Source: Duganella sp. Root336D2
GTDB lineage: Bacteria > Pseudomonadota > Gammaproteobacteria > Burkholderiales > Burkholderiaceae_D
Direction of reading: 5' to 3'
Length of the DNA stretch: 64,000 nt
Assembly (NCBI RefSeq): GCF_001425005.1
Contig: NZ_LMDB01000036.1
Location: 62,001-126,000 of the forward strand
Under the pieces are notes generated by a model. It worked only from the letters and a program-made list of their open reading frames with translations. It was not told the origin of the DNA and ran no database searches. Positions 35,587-43,726 of this stretch are shown here, piece by piece. Within the stretch, counting starts at the first letter, position 1. Each line of letters opens with the position of its first letter. The position numbers and the translations under genes are program-made.

Positions 35587-35763
35587 ATGCGCGATACGAA
35601 GATGGTCTTAAATGCGGTTTGGATGCTGTTGGCAGCGCTCCACCTTACCCCCGCATTTGCTGGCGAGATTTATGCGCCATTTGGCTTGAGCTGCACACGC
35701 GACCAAGCGCATTGGGCGCGGAAAGCTGCCCAATACTGTGTCAAGCTCGTCGGAAAAAAATAG
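35587..35763 (+). CDS. Small exported protein of 58 aa
   Basis: Translation gives a basic start (MRDTKMVLNA), a hydrophobic core (VWMLLAALHLT) and a cleavage site after PAFA, then a mature peptide of about 33 residues with two cysteines (LSCTRDQ, QYCVKL) that could form a disulfide. A GGAG ribosome site lies 6 nt before the ATG, and a promoter-like element shared with the HSP90-like gene lies 45 nt upstream. It overlaps an alternative GTG start of the AraC gene. No family recognised; reading frame quality and signals support a real gene. Confidence 0.55.
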   Translation: MRDTKMVLNAVWMLLAALHLTPAFAGEIYAPFGLSCTRDQAHWARKAAQYCVKLVGKK

Positions 35764-35797
35764 TCTTGCGGGATTAAATTCTGTTTCAGGCAAATTG

Positions 35798-36655
35798 ATG
35801 AAAAATGCGGCGCTCGACCTTTTGACGACTAACGCGAAGCGGCTTCTCGAACTGGGGAAGCCACTGCCGTTCTCCATCTATTCCTCGGTCAAGGAACAAA
35901 AGATCGTCAATGTGCCGATTATCAAGCCGATGCTTATCTGCGTGCTGGATGGCAGCAAGAAGCTTGGCAACCCCGGCGAGATTGACTGCCTGGCCGGCAG
36001 CTTCATCATCCTGTCGAACCGCCCCAGTATCAGCATGCGCAATATTCCGAGCGACTCGGAATACCGAGCCATGATCGTCGAGTTCGAGTTTGAGGACTTC
36101 CATTGCTTGCCCCCGAGATCAGGCAGGGCGGAACCATTTGTACAGGGCCAGATTGGCCAGATCTTGCTGAATACATTGCGGCAGTTCGTTGAATGGTCGT
36201 CCTTCGCGCCGCCAGCAATGTGGGGCGCGCGCCGCCAGGAAATTCTCCAACTGGTCTACCACCTTGGGTATGAGCACGTGAGCGCGGTCGTTCAGCCGCC
36301 AAGCCTTAGCCACAAAGTGCACAGCATGATCAGCGCCGACTTCGCCAGCGACCTGAAAGCGGACGAAGTGGCCGGCCGGTTGGCACTCAGCGAATCGACA
36401 CTGCGCCGCAAGCTCGCGGCGGAAGGGGTAACCCTGCAAGCGATCAAGGACCGGGCGAAGCTTGGCTATGGCCTGCACCTTGTCCAGACCACCTTCGATC
36501 CTATCGGCCGCATAGCGGAAAAGTGCGGCTATCAATCGCAGTCGCGCTTTACCGACAAGTTCAAGCAATTGTTCGGCACTACTCCGACAGAGCTGCGCAA
36601 AACGAGGATGCCTGACGAAGCGGGGCGGGAGATGGCGTCAGCCTGCACTTTCTAA
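35798..36655 (+). CDS. AraC family transcriptional regulator
   Basis: 285 aa. The N-terminal sensor part resembles AraC_N-type cupins (VLDGSKKLGNPGEIDCLAGSFIILSN). The C-terminal DNA-binding domain has two helix-turn-helix units (DEVAGRLALSESTLRRKLAAEG and FDPIGRIAEKCGYQSQSRFTDKFKQLFGTTP). A GTG start 20 codons earlier is open and would overlap the small exported gene by 26 bp; the ATG is preferred. Ligand and target are unknown. Confidence 0.88.
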   Translation: MKNAALDLLTTNAKRLLELGKPLPFSIYSSVKEQKIVNVPIIKPMLICVLDGSKKLGNPGEIDCLAGSFIILSNRPSISMRNIPSDSEYRAMIVEFEFEDFHCLPPRSGRAEPFVQGQIGQILLNTLRQFVEWSSFAPPAMWGARRQEILQLVYHLGYEHVSAVVQPPSLSHKVHSMISADFASDLKADEVAGRLALSESTLRRKLAAEGVTLQAIKDRAKLGYGLHLVQTTFDPIGRIAEKCGYQSQSRFTDKFKQLFGTTPTELRKTRMPDEAGREMASACTF

Positions 36656-36777
36656 GAACTCGGCATTTCGGCCAGCACTGCGCGAATGAGCGATTAAGGC
36701 GAAACTCTGGCTGGATTTGGGCTAAACCGTTTTCCTGCTGCTGCCTACCATATGCGTTCTTCATTACAGGAGCACAT

Positions 36778-37302
36778 ATGCGTTATCTCATTCTTGCAGC
36801 ACTACTGGCCTCCAACTCCGCGCTGGCGGGTTCGCTGACGCTGGCCAGCACCGACATCGCCAACGGCAAGTTCATGGCCAAGGCCCAGGAATTCCAGGGG
36901 TTTGGCTGTAGCGGTGGAAACCAGTCGCCGCAACTGTCGTGGACTGGCGTTCCAGCCGGCACGGCAGCCTTTGCGATTATGGTCCACGATCCCGACGCAC
37001 CGACTGGCAGCGGCTGGTGGCACTGGCAACTCGTGAACATCCCGAAGGACGTGGTGTCCTTGCCGGCTGGAGCAGCAGCACCGACGGGCAGCCAGTCGAT
37101 GAGCAACGACTACGGCGCCAAAGGCTTTGGTGGCGCGTGCCCGCCGCAGAAGCATGGCGTGCACCGCTACCAGTTCACCGTGTATGCGCTGTCGCAAAAA
37201 CTCGAGTTGCCGGACAATGCATCGGGTGCGCTCACCGGCTATATGGTGAAGGCACACTCGCTCGGATCGAGCACTATCGAAGCGCTGTACCAGCGGGATT
37301 GA
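36778..37302 (+). CDS. Exported YbhB/YbcL-type PEBP protein
   Basis: 174 aa with signal peptide (LILAALLASNSALA). The phosphatidylethanolamine-binding protein fold is marked by DPDAPTGSGWWHW from D71 and by KHGVHRYQFTVYAL; C44 lies in GFGCSGGNQSPQLSW. Bacterial members have no agreed function and are periplasmic when exported as here. GGAG site before ATG. Stands alone between the AraC gene and the convergent osmC-like gene. Confidence 0.9.
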   Translation: MRYLILAALLASNSALAGSLTLASTDIANGKFMAKAQEFQGFGCSGGNQSPQLSWTGVPAGTAAFAIMVHDPDAPTGSGWWHWQLVNIPKDVVSLPAGAAAPTGSQSMSNDYGAKGFGGACPPQKHGVHRYQFTVYALSQKLELPDNASGALTGYMVKAHSLGSSTIEALYQRD

Positions 37303-37337
37303 CCACTCCTGCGAAATGAGCGATAAGACTGCGGGCG

Positions 37338-37733
37338 TCAATCCAGCGTGACCGAAGTGCCGGAGCGGATGGTGTTATGGACTTCGGCAACGGCATCAGT
37401 CTGCCGCAGCAGGTCCGCAATCACATCGTCCTGAGCAGGTGATGTGATGCGGGCCCTGTAACGTACGTTAGTGGCGGCCAGCCCGCGCCCGGAAAAGTCG
37501 GCGCTCGCTTCAACGAAAACCGCCTCGACGGGAATTTGCAGCCGTCCGGCTTCCCGGTAAACATCATTGCAATAGCATGTGGCCAGGGCCAGCATCAGGA
37601 ACTCGCCACCGTTGACTGCCGATCCCGTCCCGGAGCCTTTCGCCGGCACCTGAAGTACTTGCGACACGCCGTTGGTGGCGACGGTTGCCTCATGCGCATT
37701 GGCGGAACTGCGGACTGCGGCTGTGATTTTCAC
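37338..37733 (-). CDS. OsmC family protein lacking the second cysteine
   Basis: 131 aa. The family core NGGEFLMLALATCYCNDVYREA is present with C53 and C55. Classical OsmC/Ohr peroxidases use two separate cysteines, one in this helix and one about 60 residues later; the later one is absent here, so a normal dithiol peroxidase cycle is doubtful unless C55 substitutes. Cytoplasmic. Alone on the minus strand, convergent with the PEBP gene. Confidence 0.85.
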   Translation of the reverse strand: MKITAAVRSSANAHEATVATNGVSQVLQVPAKGSGTGSAVNGGEFLMLALATCYCNDVYREAGRLQIPVEAVFVEASADFSGRGLAATNVRYRARITSPAQDDVIADLLRQTDAVAEVHNTIRSGTSVTLD

Positions 37734-37861
37734 GGGATGCTCCTTCCGGATAGTGCCTCCATTCTACGTCGCCAGCGGAGGCAGGTTTGAAAGCGCCAGG
37801 TCATCAAGCTGAAATATCGGCTGCGTAGCATCGGGAGCGAGTTGGTTTTCAGGGGAGCTCC

Positions 37862-38116
37862 ATGTTCTTCATCCGCTATAACTGGACATTGCCGTTCAAG
37901 GCGCAGGTCGCAATTGCGATCGCGCTGGTTGCCGTCCTGGCCTCTGTTCATGGCTCCAGCAAAGGGGTAAAGGATTTTGCCGCGCTCCACCATAATCGCT
38001 GCGTGCAGCAAAATGGCTCCCCAGGGGCCAAGGCATGTTCAGTGCGCACGACCCGGCTGGCAGCGCGTATGCACGGGGCGGAGTTTGGCGGCCAGGTCGC
38101 CGCAGCATTGCGCTGA
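37862..38116 (+). CDS. Hypothetical small membrane or exported protein
   Basis: 84 codons with a hydrophobic stretch near the start (AQVAIAIALVAVLASVHG) preceded by a positively charged tail, and a GGGGAG motif 4 nt before the ATG. The second half (HHNRCVQQNG, then RTTRLAARM) looks less protein-like and the neighbourhood is degenerate, so this may be a decayed gene or chance frame. No family recognised. Confidence 0.35.
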   Translation: MFFIRYNWTLPFKAQVAIAIALVAVLASVHGSSKGVKDFAALHHNRCVQQNGSPGAKACSVRTTRLAARMHGAEFGGQVAAALR

Positions 38117-38206
38117 ATAAGGCCTTCCGGGCTTGCCTGAAGCACGCCTTTTGCGGCAAATCGCACGGATTGCAAATTAGTCAATCAAAGCTGATGAATC
38201 GAGTAG

Positions 38207-38534
38207 TTGCGAAAGAACTTCAGCGCATGGGCCCTGCTGCGGCAATTCAAGCCAGTGACGTCATGGGACCCTCGCCGATGGCCCGAGTACACCTCCAGCG
38301 AAGGCAGTTGCGATAGTGGGACTACCTATCGTTTCAAACCCGACGGAGCATTTGAAGCATCGAGTGCCAGTGACAACGCCATCGACGCTGCACCTGCCCA
38401 AATGGTGCGCGGCCGCCTGTACTCCTACGGCGGTTTGTATTGGGCCAAGTTAGACGAAAAGCCGACTAACGCCAGCATCTTATGTCAAGGGCGACCTGTT
38501 CTGTAATTACAACCAATGTGGATCGCCGCGCTAA
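38207..38534 (+). pseudogene. Decayed small exported protein gene
   Basis: Fragments of one coding sequence appear in different frames: a signal-like start (RKNFSAWALL, shifting to AAIQASDVMG), a middle part (SCDSGTTYRFKPDGAFEASS, then RLYSYGGLYWAKLDEKP), and after another shift near 38480 a sensible end (YVKGDLFCNYNQCGSPR with stop at 38532-38534). At least two frameshifts are needed to join them. No family could be named. Alternatively all three are chance, but the amino acid composition of the middle and end argues otherwise. Confidence 0.45.
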
Positions 38535-38554
38535 AGGAAGCAGCTCCCGTGATA

Positions 38555-38591
38555 TTTGGAGAGTTTTTACTTGCATTGCGCAAGCTATGAT
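38555..38591 (+). promoter_or_regulatory. 37-nt promoter-like element (copy 2), upstream of HSP90-like gene
   Basis: TTTGGAGAG, six bases, CTTGCATT, four bases, AAGCTATGAT, with the same spacing as the copy at 35506. CTTGC and GCAAG within it also form a short inverted repeat. It ends 77 nt before the ATG of the HSP90-like ATPase gene. Confidence 0.5.
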
Positions 38592-38668
38592 GTTCACGGC
38601 CTGGCCTTCGCGAGGCGCCAACGTTTCAACGATTTAAGGGCTGGCATACGCGGCCCTTTTTCTTTTCT

Positions 38669-40498
38669 ATGATCAAAGAACAACACGCAACAAATGTGGA
38701 CCTTGGCGGCCTGCTGTCCGTCCTCGGCAAACATCTCTATTCGACACCGCTGGTCGCGGTGCGCGAGCTAATCCAGAATGCCCACGACTCCATCACGCGC
38801 CGCCGCATTGAGTGCCCGGATTGGCAGGAAACTGGAAAACTGCAGCTCGATGGCGACAAGCTCAATGGTGTGCTGCGGATTACGGACAATGGTTCCGGCC
38901 TGTCGGAACATGAAATCCACGCTTTTCTCGCCACAGTTGGCGCAGGCTACACGCGTACCTTGCGCACGCAGAGCGACGCCCTGATCGGCATGTTTGGCCT
39001 TGGCTTCCTGTCTGCGTTCGTCGTCGCGGAGCAGGTTACGGTTATCACAACCTCCTACCAGGAGCCTGGCCGAACCTGGCGCTACCAGTCAAGTAATGGC
39101 GAATCCTACACAGTCGAACCGGCGCCAAATGACGGCAATATCGGAACCTGTATTGAGTTGAAACTGCGCCCGGCGCATCGCTACCTGGCAAGCGCCTCCA
39201 GCCTGGAACGCCTGCTGGGGCATTATTGCGCCTTGCTTCCGGAACCGGTCTATTGCGGCGATGTACGTATCAACGAAATCACCCCGCCATGGCGCCAGGC
39301 GGAGGGCAATATAGTCGAGCATCCGGTGCAGCAGCGCAAGCGCAGCCTGGCCTTTGCAGCACGATTCGAGCAGCAGTTCGAACCCATTTGCACGATTCCG
39401 GTAAAGACTTCAGCCAGCGACGTGCGCGGCATCCTGTGGATCCAGGACGGCGCCACGTACAGCAGCAGCGACAACCGCAACCTGAAGGTATTCGTGCGCG
39501 GAATGCTGCTTGATGATGATGCCCGCGACCTGCTGCCGCGCTGGGCCGGCTTTGTCGGCGGTGTCATCGAGTCACATGACCTTACACCGACGGCCAGCCG
39601 CGAAGACTTGCAACGCGATGCCCATTACGGATGCGCGCAGGCGGACCTGCTCGATTCGCTTGTAAAGGGACTGGCAGAAATCGCGGCGAGCCAGCCTGCG
39701 GCATGGCGCCGGATCCTGGCCCGTCACAACGAAGCATTGATGGCGGCGGCGCTTTGCAACGATGATTTGTTCACGCTGCTGCTGGACGCAGTGCGCATTC
39801 CGACCTCGCGCGGCGACCTATCCTTGTCGGAGCTGCAGGGACATGGTCCCATTCACGTTAGCCTGGGCGACAGCGGCGGCTTCGAAGATATGGTGTGCCG
39901 GGCCATGCATATTCCGGTGGTGAAGGGCGATCGCTACGCTGTGCACAGCTTCCTGCGTCGCTGGGCACAGCAGCGTGGTGGCAAGCTGATTGAGATCGGC
40001 ACCGAAAAAGGCAACCGCCAGCTGTTTGCGGAAGCCGAGCTGCCGGAAGAACACACCGAATGGCTGAAGCGACACCTGGGCAATGGTGAGCTGGTGGTGC
40101 CTGCACGCTTCATGCCCGCGCACCTGCCGCTGGTGGTCGTTCCCGATCGGGACGCAGAGTTGAAGGAGAGACTGGAGTCGGACGAATCGGACCAGCGCAT
40201 CGCCCAATCAGCGCTGCAACTTGTGCGCCAGTTCACCAGCAATATCAATGGCGAGATCAAGTCGCGCCTTTACATCAATCTCGAAAACCCAGCGATCGCC
40301 AGCCTGCTGGAAGCTTATCGGGAGCAGGGCGAAACTGCCGGCTGCCTGCATGCACTGACGCTGCTGCGCTCCATGAAGATCGTGATGATGGCCGGTGATA
40401 CGAGCAAGCTTCCGGCAGCGGAGGGACTGACCGGCGCCCTGCGTGACCTCAGCCAGCTTGTGCAAGTATTGACCCGGTCTCAAGCAACACCTGAATAA
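38669..40498 (+). CDS. HSP90-family ATPase (divergent from HtpG)
   Basis: 609 aa. The N-terminal GHKL ATPase domain is intact: RELIQNAHD (32-40, Mg/ATP asparagine), DNGSGL (73-78) and GMFGLGFLSAFVV (from 107). The middle domain has TSASDVRGILWIQDG and FVRGMLLDDDARDLLP, matching HSP90 middle-domain sequence. The C-terminal 250 residues diverge from HtpG and there is no obvious MEEVD-like tail. It differs from a housekeeping HtpG and belongs to a minor HSP90-like group found mainly in scattered bacteria. A large repeat protein is encoded 11 nt downstream, suggesting a chaperone/co-chaperone pair. Confidence 0.87.
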   Translation: MIKEQHATNVDLGGLLSVLGKHLYSTPLVAVRELIQNAHDSITRRRIECPDWQETGKLQLDGDKLNGVLRITDNGSGLSEHEIHAFLATVGAGYTRTLRTQSDALIGMFGLGFLSAFVVAEQVTVITTSYQEPGRTWRYQSSNGESYTVEPAPNDGNIGTCIELKLRPAHRYLASASSLERLLGHYCALLPEPVYCGDVRINEITPPWRQAEGNIVEHPVQQRKRSLAFAARFEQQFEPICTIPVKTSASDVRGILWIQDGATYSSSDNRNLKVFVRGMLLDDDARDLLPRWAGFVGGVIESHDLTPTASREDLQRDAHYGCAQADLLDSLVKGLAEIAASQPAAWRRILARHNEALMAAALCNDDLFTLLLDAVRIPTSRGDLSLSELQGHGPIHVSLGDSGGFEDMVCRAMHIPVVKGDRYAVHSFLRRWAQQRGGKLIEIGTEKGNRQLFAEAELPEEHTEWLKRHLGNGELVVPARFMPAHLPLVVVPDRDAELKERLESDESDQRIAQSALQLVRQFTSNINGEIKSRLYINLENPAIASLLEAYREQGETAGCLHALTLLRSMKIVMMAGDTSKLPAAEGLTGALRDLSQLVQVLTRSQATPE

Positions 40499-40509
40499 CA
40501 AGGAATCAA

Positions 40510-42792
40510 ATGGATATCTGGAAGTGGGTTTTCGACACACACCGCGACCTTGAGGAAGCCGGCAATCACCGTTTGGCGGAGCTGATCAACGAGATTCCGA
40601 CCAATGCGAGCCGGGGCAGGCTGGAGCTCGCGCAAGCCGCGTTGCCGGAAGCCTTGGCCGCAGCGCGGGCAGCGCGATTACCCTGGTTGGAGGTGTATTT
40701 CCGCCACTGGACAATCAATCCGCGGGTCTGCACCCGGAGGGAAGGCGAGGCAGCACTGAAGGACACTGTGTCGCTGTTCGAATTTGCGCATCGACCCGAA
40801 ACCATCAATTGCCCGCAGAGCGTGTGCACAACCCAGGACATCGCCTGCTGCTATGCGAACGTGGACGGCGCAGGCTATGCGACCGATCGCATCGCCGTGT
40901 GCAAGGAAACACTGGCGCGCATCGATAATAGCTGGGGGTGTTTCCGCTGCATCAGCAGCGAAATGATGAATGCCCTGGTGGATGCAGCAAAGCCGGAGGA
41001 AGCCCTGGCGTTTGCGGACCAGCAGTTGCCCTTGCTGCAGGAAACCGGCGCGGACCAAAGCGTCGATTGGTTCGAGCCATTAGCGCAAGCGCAATTTTCC
41101 GCGGGCCAGTTTGAAACTGCCCTCGCTACTTTGGACTACATCGAAGAGCAGGGCTTTGACAGCGATAATCCACCCAAGCACTACGCCCGTTCCTGCATGC
41201 GATTCCGTCTGCTTGCGCTGCTCGGCCGAACCGAGGAAGCGTGGGCGATGCTGCCGCCGGAAGAAAAGGCACAGGAGTTTGGCGAATGCCTGGACCTGTC
41301 TGCCGGCCTTGAAGTGCTTCTGCAGTCGGCGCCTGGGCGTAACGATTACCTGGTTGGGCGCCGTACTGCTGCTGCAGTGCGGCGGTACAGCGCATCTGGA
41401 TCGCACCGTCTCACCCTCGATGCCCTGGCGTACCACGTACGCCTGGCTGTTGCACGTGGTGCGCGCTGGTCGGCAAACCTGATGCTGGAACTTGCGCGTC
41501 CGCACCTCGCGAAATTGAAGCAGCCACTGGGCGCTCCTGAAGCATTTTCCAACCTGGAAGCGATGGTGGCGTCGATGCCTGCGGTGCGCGAGTTGCCCGT
41601 GCCGGCGCAAGAACTGGCTGATTACGTCAGCGGCGGTGAAAGCCTTGACGCCGAACAGGACCTGGAGCTGCTGCTGGCAGGGGCCGCCAGCCTGCCTTCG
41701 GACGCAGGCCTGGCGGTCCTCATTTCGCGTGCTATGCGTGCCTGCGGCGGAATGGATGCGGCCCGCGACCACTTGTGGACCTACCTGCGCACTCAATCTG
41801 CCAAGGCCGAAGTAGTCGAGGAAATGGAATCGGTTCTGGTCGAGGCCCGCGAGGAAGCGGGTACCCAGGCATTGGCCGGAATGCTGCGCGAATCCGATCC
41901 GATCCGGGCCCATTTGTGCCTGGCCCGGTTTGCTTTTGCAACTGGGCGCTGGAATGAAGTTGCCAGCCACGCCAGGCCGGTTCTCGAGCTGGAGCCGGGT
42001 AACGAAACGGCGCGCGCCTTGTGGTCTTTTGCGGCAATGCGTGAAGGCGATTTCGAGCAGGCGCTGATCTTGCTCGAGCAAATCATCGACGAAGAGGGGG
42101 AGCCCGGGAACGCACATTGGGAAGCGATCGTCGCTGCGAGCGCATTGCGTCGCTGGGATAGCGTGCGCGCGTTGGGCGCTGCGCTTGGCATGGAGTTCGA
42201 AGCAGGCGAGGGCCCGATTGAGGAAAAGTGGGGAGTCGTACGGGTGCAGTATGAGGACGACGGCGAAATGATGGAACGTTTCGCTCACCGTACCGGCCCC
42301 GCCACAGCGCGCATTGTTTCGCTTTCGGGATCGATGCGGCGTCAAACCCTCGGTCAGTTGGTCGTATTCCATCCGCAACCACTTGAAAGCGTTCCGGACG
42401 ACGAGGGAGAGGCGAACCAGTTCGTACAACTGTACAAGGTCGTCAAAGTCCTCGAACAAAGTGGCTACGGCACCAGCTACCTGGTAGATGGCGCGCATCC
42501 CGGCGAGGGCGAGCTGAATACTCTGACTGAGGCGTTCGCAGCTCGTGGCTGGAAATGGATCGTGCACAGTGATGACGACTACAGAATCTTCGACAATGAA
42601 ACGGAAACCGAACTCCCCGGTGTCTATTTCCTCGTCGCGGCACCCGCCGACACCCCCGCCGCCGCAATTGACGAAACGCTGCGCGAACTGACGGCGGGCT
42701 ATGAGCACCCAATGTGCTGGATTGCCCTCGCCGAAGCCGCCGGCTCTAATGTCGATTATCACGAGGCACTGATGGAGCGCTATGATTTATAA
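40510..42792 (+). CDS. Large TPR-like helical-repeat protein paired with HSP90-like ATPase
   Basis: 760 aa, no signal peptide. Most of the length is alpha-helical with degenerate TPR-type repeats (ALAFADQQLPLLQETG, AQFSAGQFETALATLDYIEE, RFAFATGRWNEVASHARPVLELEPGNETARALW, AMREGDFEQALILLEQII). The last about 200 residues are a separate alpha/beta domain (WGVVRVQYEDDGEMMERFAHR, GYGTSYLVDGAHPGEGELN). Several cysteine pairs occur in the first third (SVCTTQDIACCY, CFRCISS). TPR proteins are the usual partners of HSP90 in eukaryotes, so adjacency here suggests a dedicated co-chaperone or client adaptor; this is inference. Confidence 0.8.
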   Translation: MDIWKWVFDTHRDLEEAGNHRLAELINEIPTNASRGRLELAQAALPEALAAARAARLPWLEVYFRHWTINPRVCTRREGEAALKDTVSLFEFAHRPETINCPQSVCTTQDIACCYANVDGAGYATDRIAVCKETLARIDNSWGCFRCISSEMMNALVDAAKPEEALAFADQQLPLLQETGADQSVDWFEPLAQAQFSAGQFETALATLDYIEEQGFDSDNPPKHYARSCMRFRLLALLGRTEEAWAMLPPEEKAQEFGECLDLSAGLEVLLQSAPGRNDYLVGRRTAAAVRRYSASGSHRLTLDALAYHVRLAVARGARWSANLMLELARPHLAKLKQPLGAPEAFSNLEAMVASMPAVRELPVPAQELADYVSGGESLDAEQDLELLLAGAASLPSDAGLAVLISRAMRACGGMDAARDHLWTYLRTQSAKAEVVEEMESVLVEAREEAGTQALAGMLRESDPIRAHLCLARFAFATGRWNEVASHARPVLELEPGNETARALWSFAAMREGDFEQALILLEQIIDEEGEPGNAHWEAIVAASALRRWDSVRALGAALGMEFEAGEGPIEEKWGVVRVQYEDDGEMMERFAHRTGPATARIVSLSGSMRRQTLGQLVVFHPQPLESVPDDEGEANQFVQLYKVVKVLEQSGYGTSYLVDGAHPGEGELNTLTEAFAARGWKWIVHSDDDYRIFDNETETELPGVYFLVAAPADTPAAAIDETLRELTAGYEHPMCWIALAEAAGSNVDYHEALMERYDL

Positions 42793-42825
42793 AGTGGATG
42801 TTCTTGATCCTTGGAGGGAAGCCTG

Positions 42826-43107
42826 ATGGAAGAGCTCATGAGTGCTGATGAACTGGATCGGTTCGAGCGGAGGTGGCGATTCACTTTTACTTGTTTCGCA
42901 GTGATTTTTGCCGCCGCACTTTTCGATCACATGCTTCGCTCTCCGCACGGCAAAGAAGCTGTCTGGTGTTACTCTTGCGGCGCTGTGGCGTTCGTAATGT
43001 GCCTCTTTTCAGCCTACAAACTGCACGATGCGGCACGCCATGAAGGTGTGATCGGAGGACTTGAGTTGCTAGGGGAGGATCTTTCGGCTGGCGACTCGGA
43101 TGATTAA
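42826..43107 (+). CDS. Small two-helix membrane protein
   Basis: 93 aa. Acidic start (MEELMSADELDRFERRWR), two hydrophobic segments (FTFTCFAVIFAAALFDHML and WCYSCGAVAFVMCLFSAYKL) and an acidic tail. GGAGGG at 42813-42818 fixes the ATG. It begins 33 nt after the repeat-protein gene and could be the third gene of the HSP90-like unit. No family recognised. Confidence 0.65.
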   Translation: MEELMSADELDRFERRWRFTFTCFAVIFAAALFDHMLRSPHGKEAVWCYSCGAVAFVMCLFSAYKLHDAARHEGVIGGLELLGEDLSAGDSDD

Positions 43108-43261
43108 TTGGGCCGAGTGCCGCACTGTGAATCGACACCGATACTGTAGACACTCCTGAGCCATAATTGTGGCAATGAATCGCTTTGCCATTTCTTCAAA
43201 AAGGCCTTGCGTGAATTCCGCAATTGACAGGGCAGTTTTCAGATCCAGAAAGGTTTAGTGC

Positions 43262-43726
43262 ATGATGATTCGAGCCGCTACGGACCGCGACGTTTCTCAA
43301 ACCGCCGAAATGGTCGGTGAACTGCTTGCCGAGATCATGGCCGCTATCGGCGAGCAGGCGTTCAATTTTGACTTGCCGGCGACAATTGATCGGCTGGGAA
43401 CCTTCATCACCCAGGAAAAGTATTATGTCTTTGTCGCCTGGGATGGCGATCATGCCGCCGGCTTTGTGGCGCTCTATGAAAGCTGTTCACTGTACGCTGA
43501 AGGCGCATTCGGCACGATCCCGGAGTTCTATGTTCGCCCGGCATACCGTTCAAAAGAACTGGGCTTGCAACTTCTTTCCAAGGCCAAGGCTTTCGGCCGC
43601 TCGCGCGGCTGGAAGCGGCTGGAGGTAACGACGCCACCTTTACCCCAGTTCGACAGGACGCTGGCATTTTATGAGCGCGAGGGCTTTGCGATCAGCGGTG
43701 GCCGAAAATTAAAGGTGATATTGTGA
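43262..43726 (+). CDS. GNAT family N-acetyltransferase
   Basis: 154 aa with the GNAT layout: IRAATDRDVSQTAEM at the N-terminus, FVAWDGDHAAGFVALYES, and the acetyl-CoA binding region EFYVRPAYRSKELGLQLLSKAKAFGRSRG (R/Q-x-x-G-x-G degenerate), then LAFYEREGF near the end. Stop overlaps the GTG start of the arr gene by 4 bp, so the two are co-expressed. Substrate unknown. Confidence 0.85.
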   Translation: MMIRAATDRDVSQTAEMVGELLAEIMAAIGEQAFNFDLPATIDRLGTFITQEKYYVFVAWDGDHAAGFVALYESCSLYAEGAFGTIPEFYVRPAYRSKELGLQLLSKAKAFGRSRGWKRLEVTTPPLPQFDRTLAFYEREGFAISGGRKLKVIL

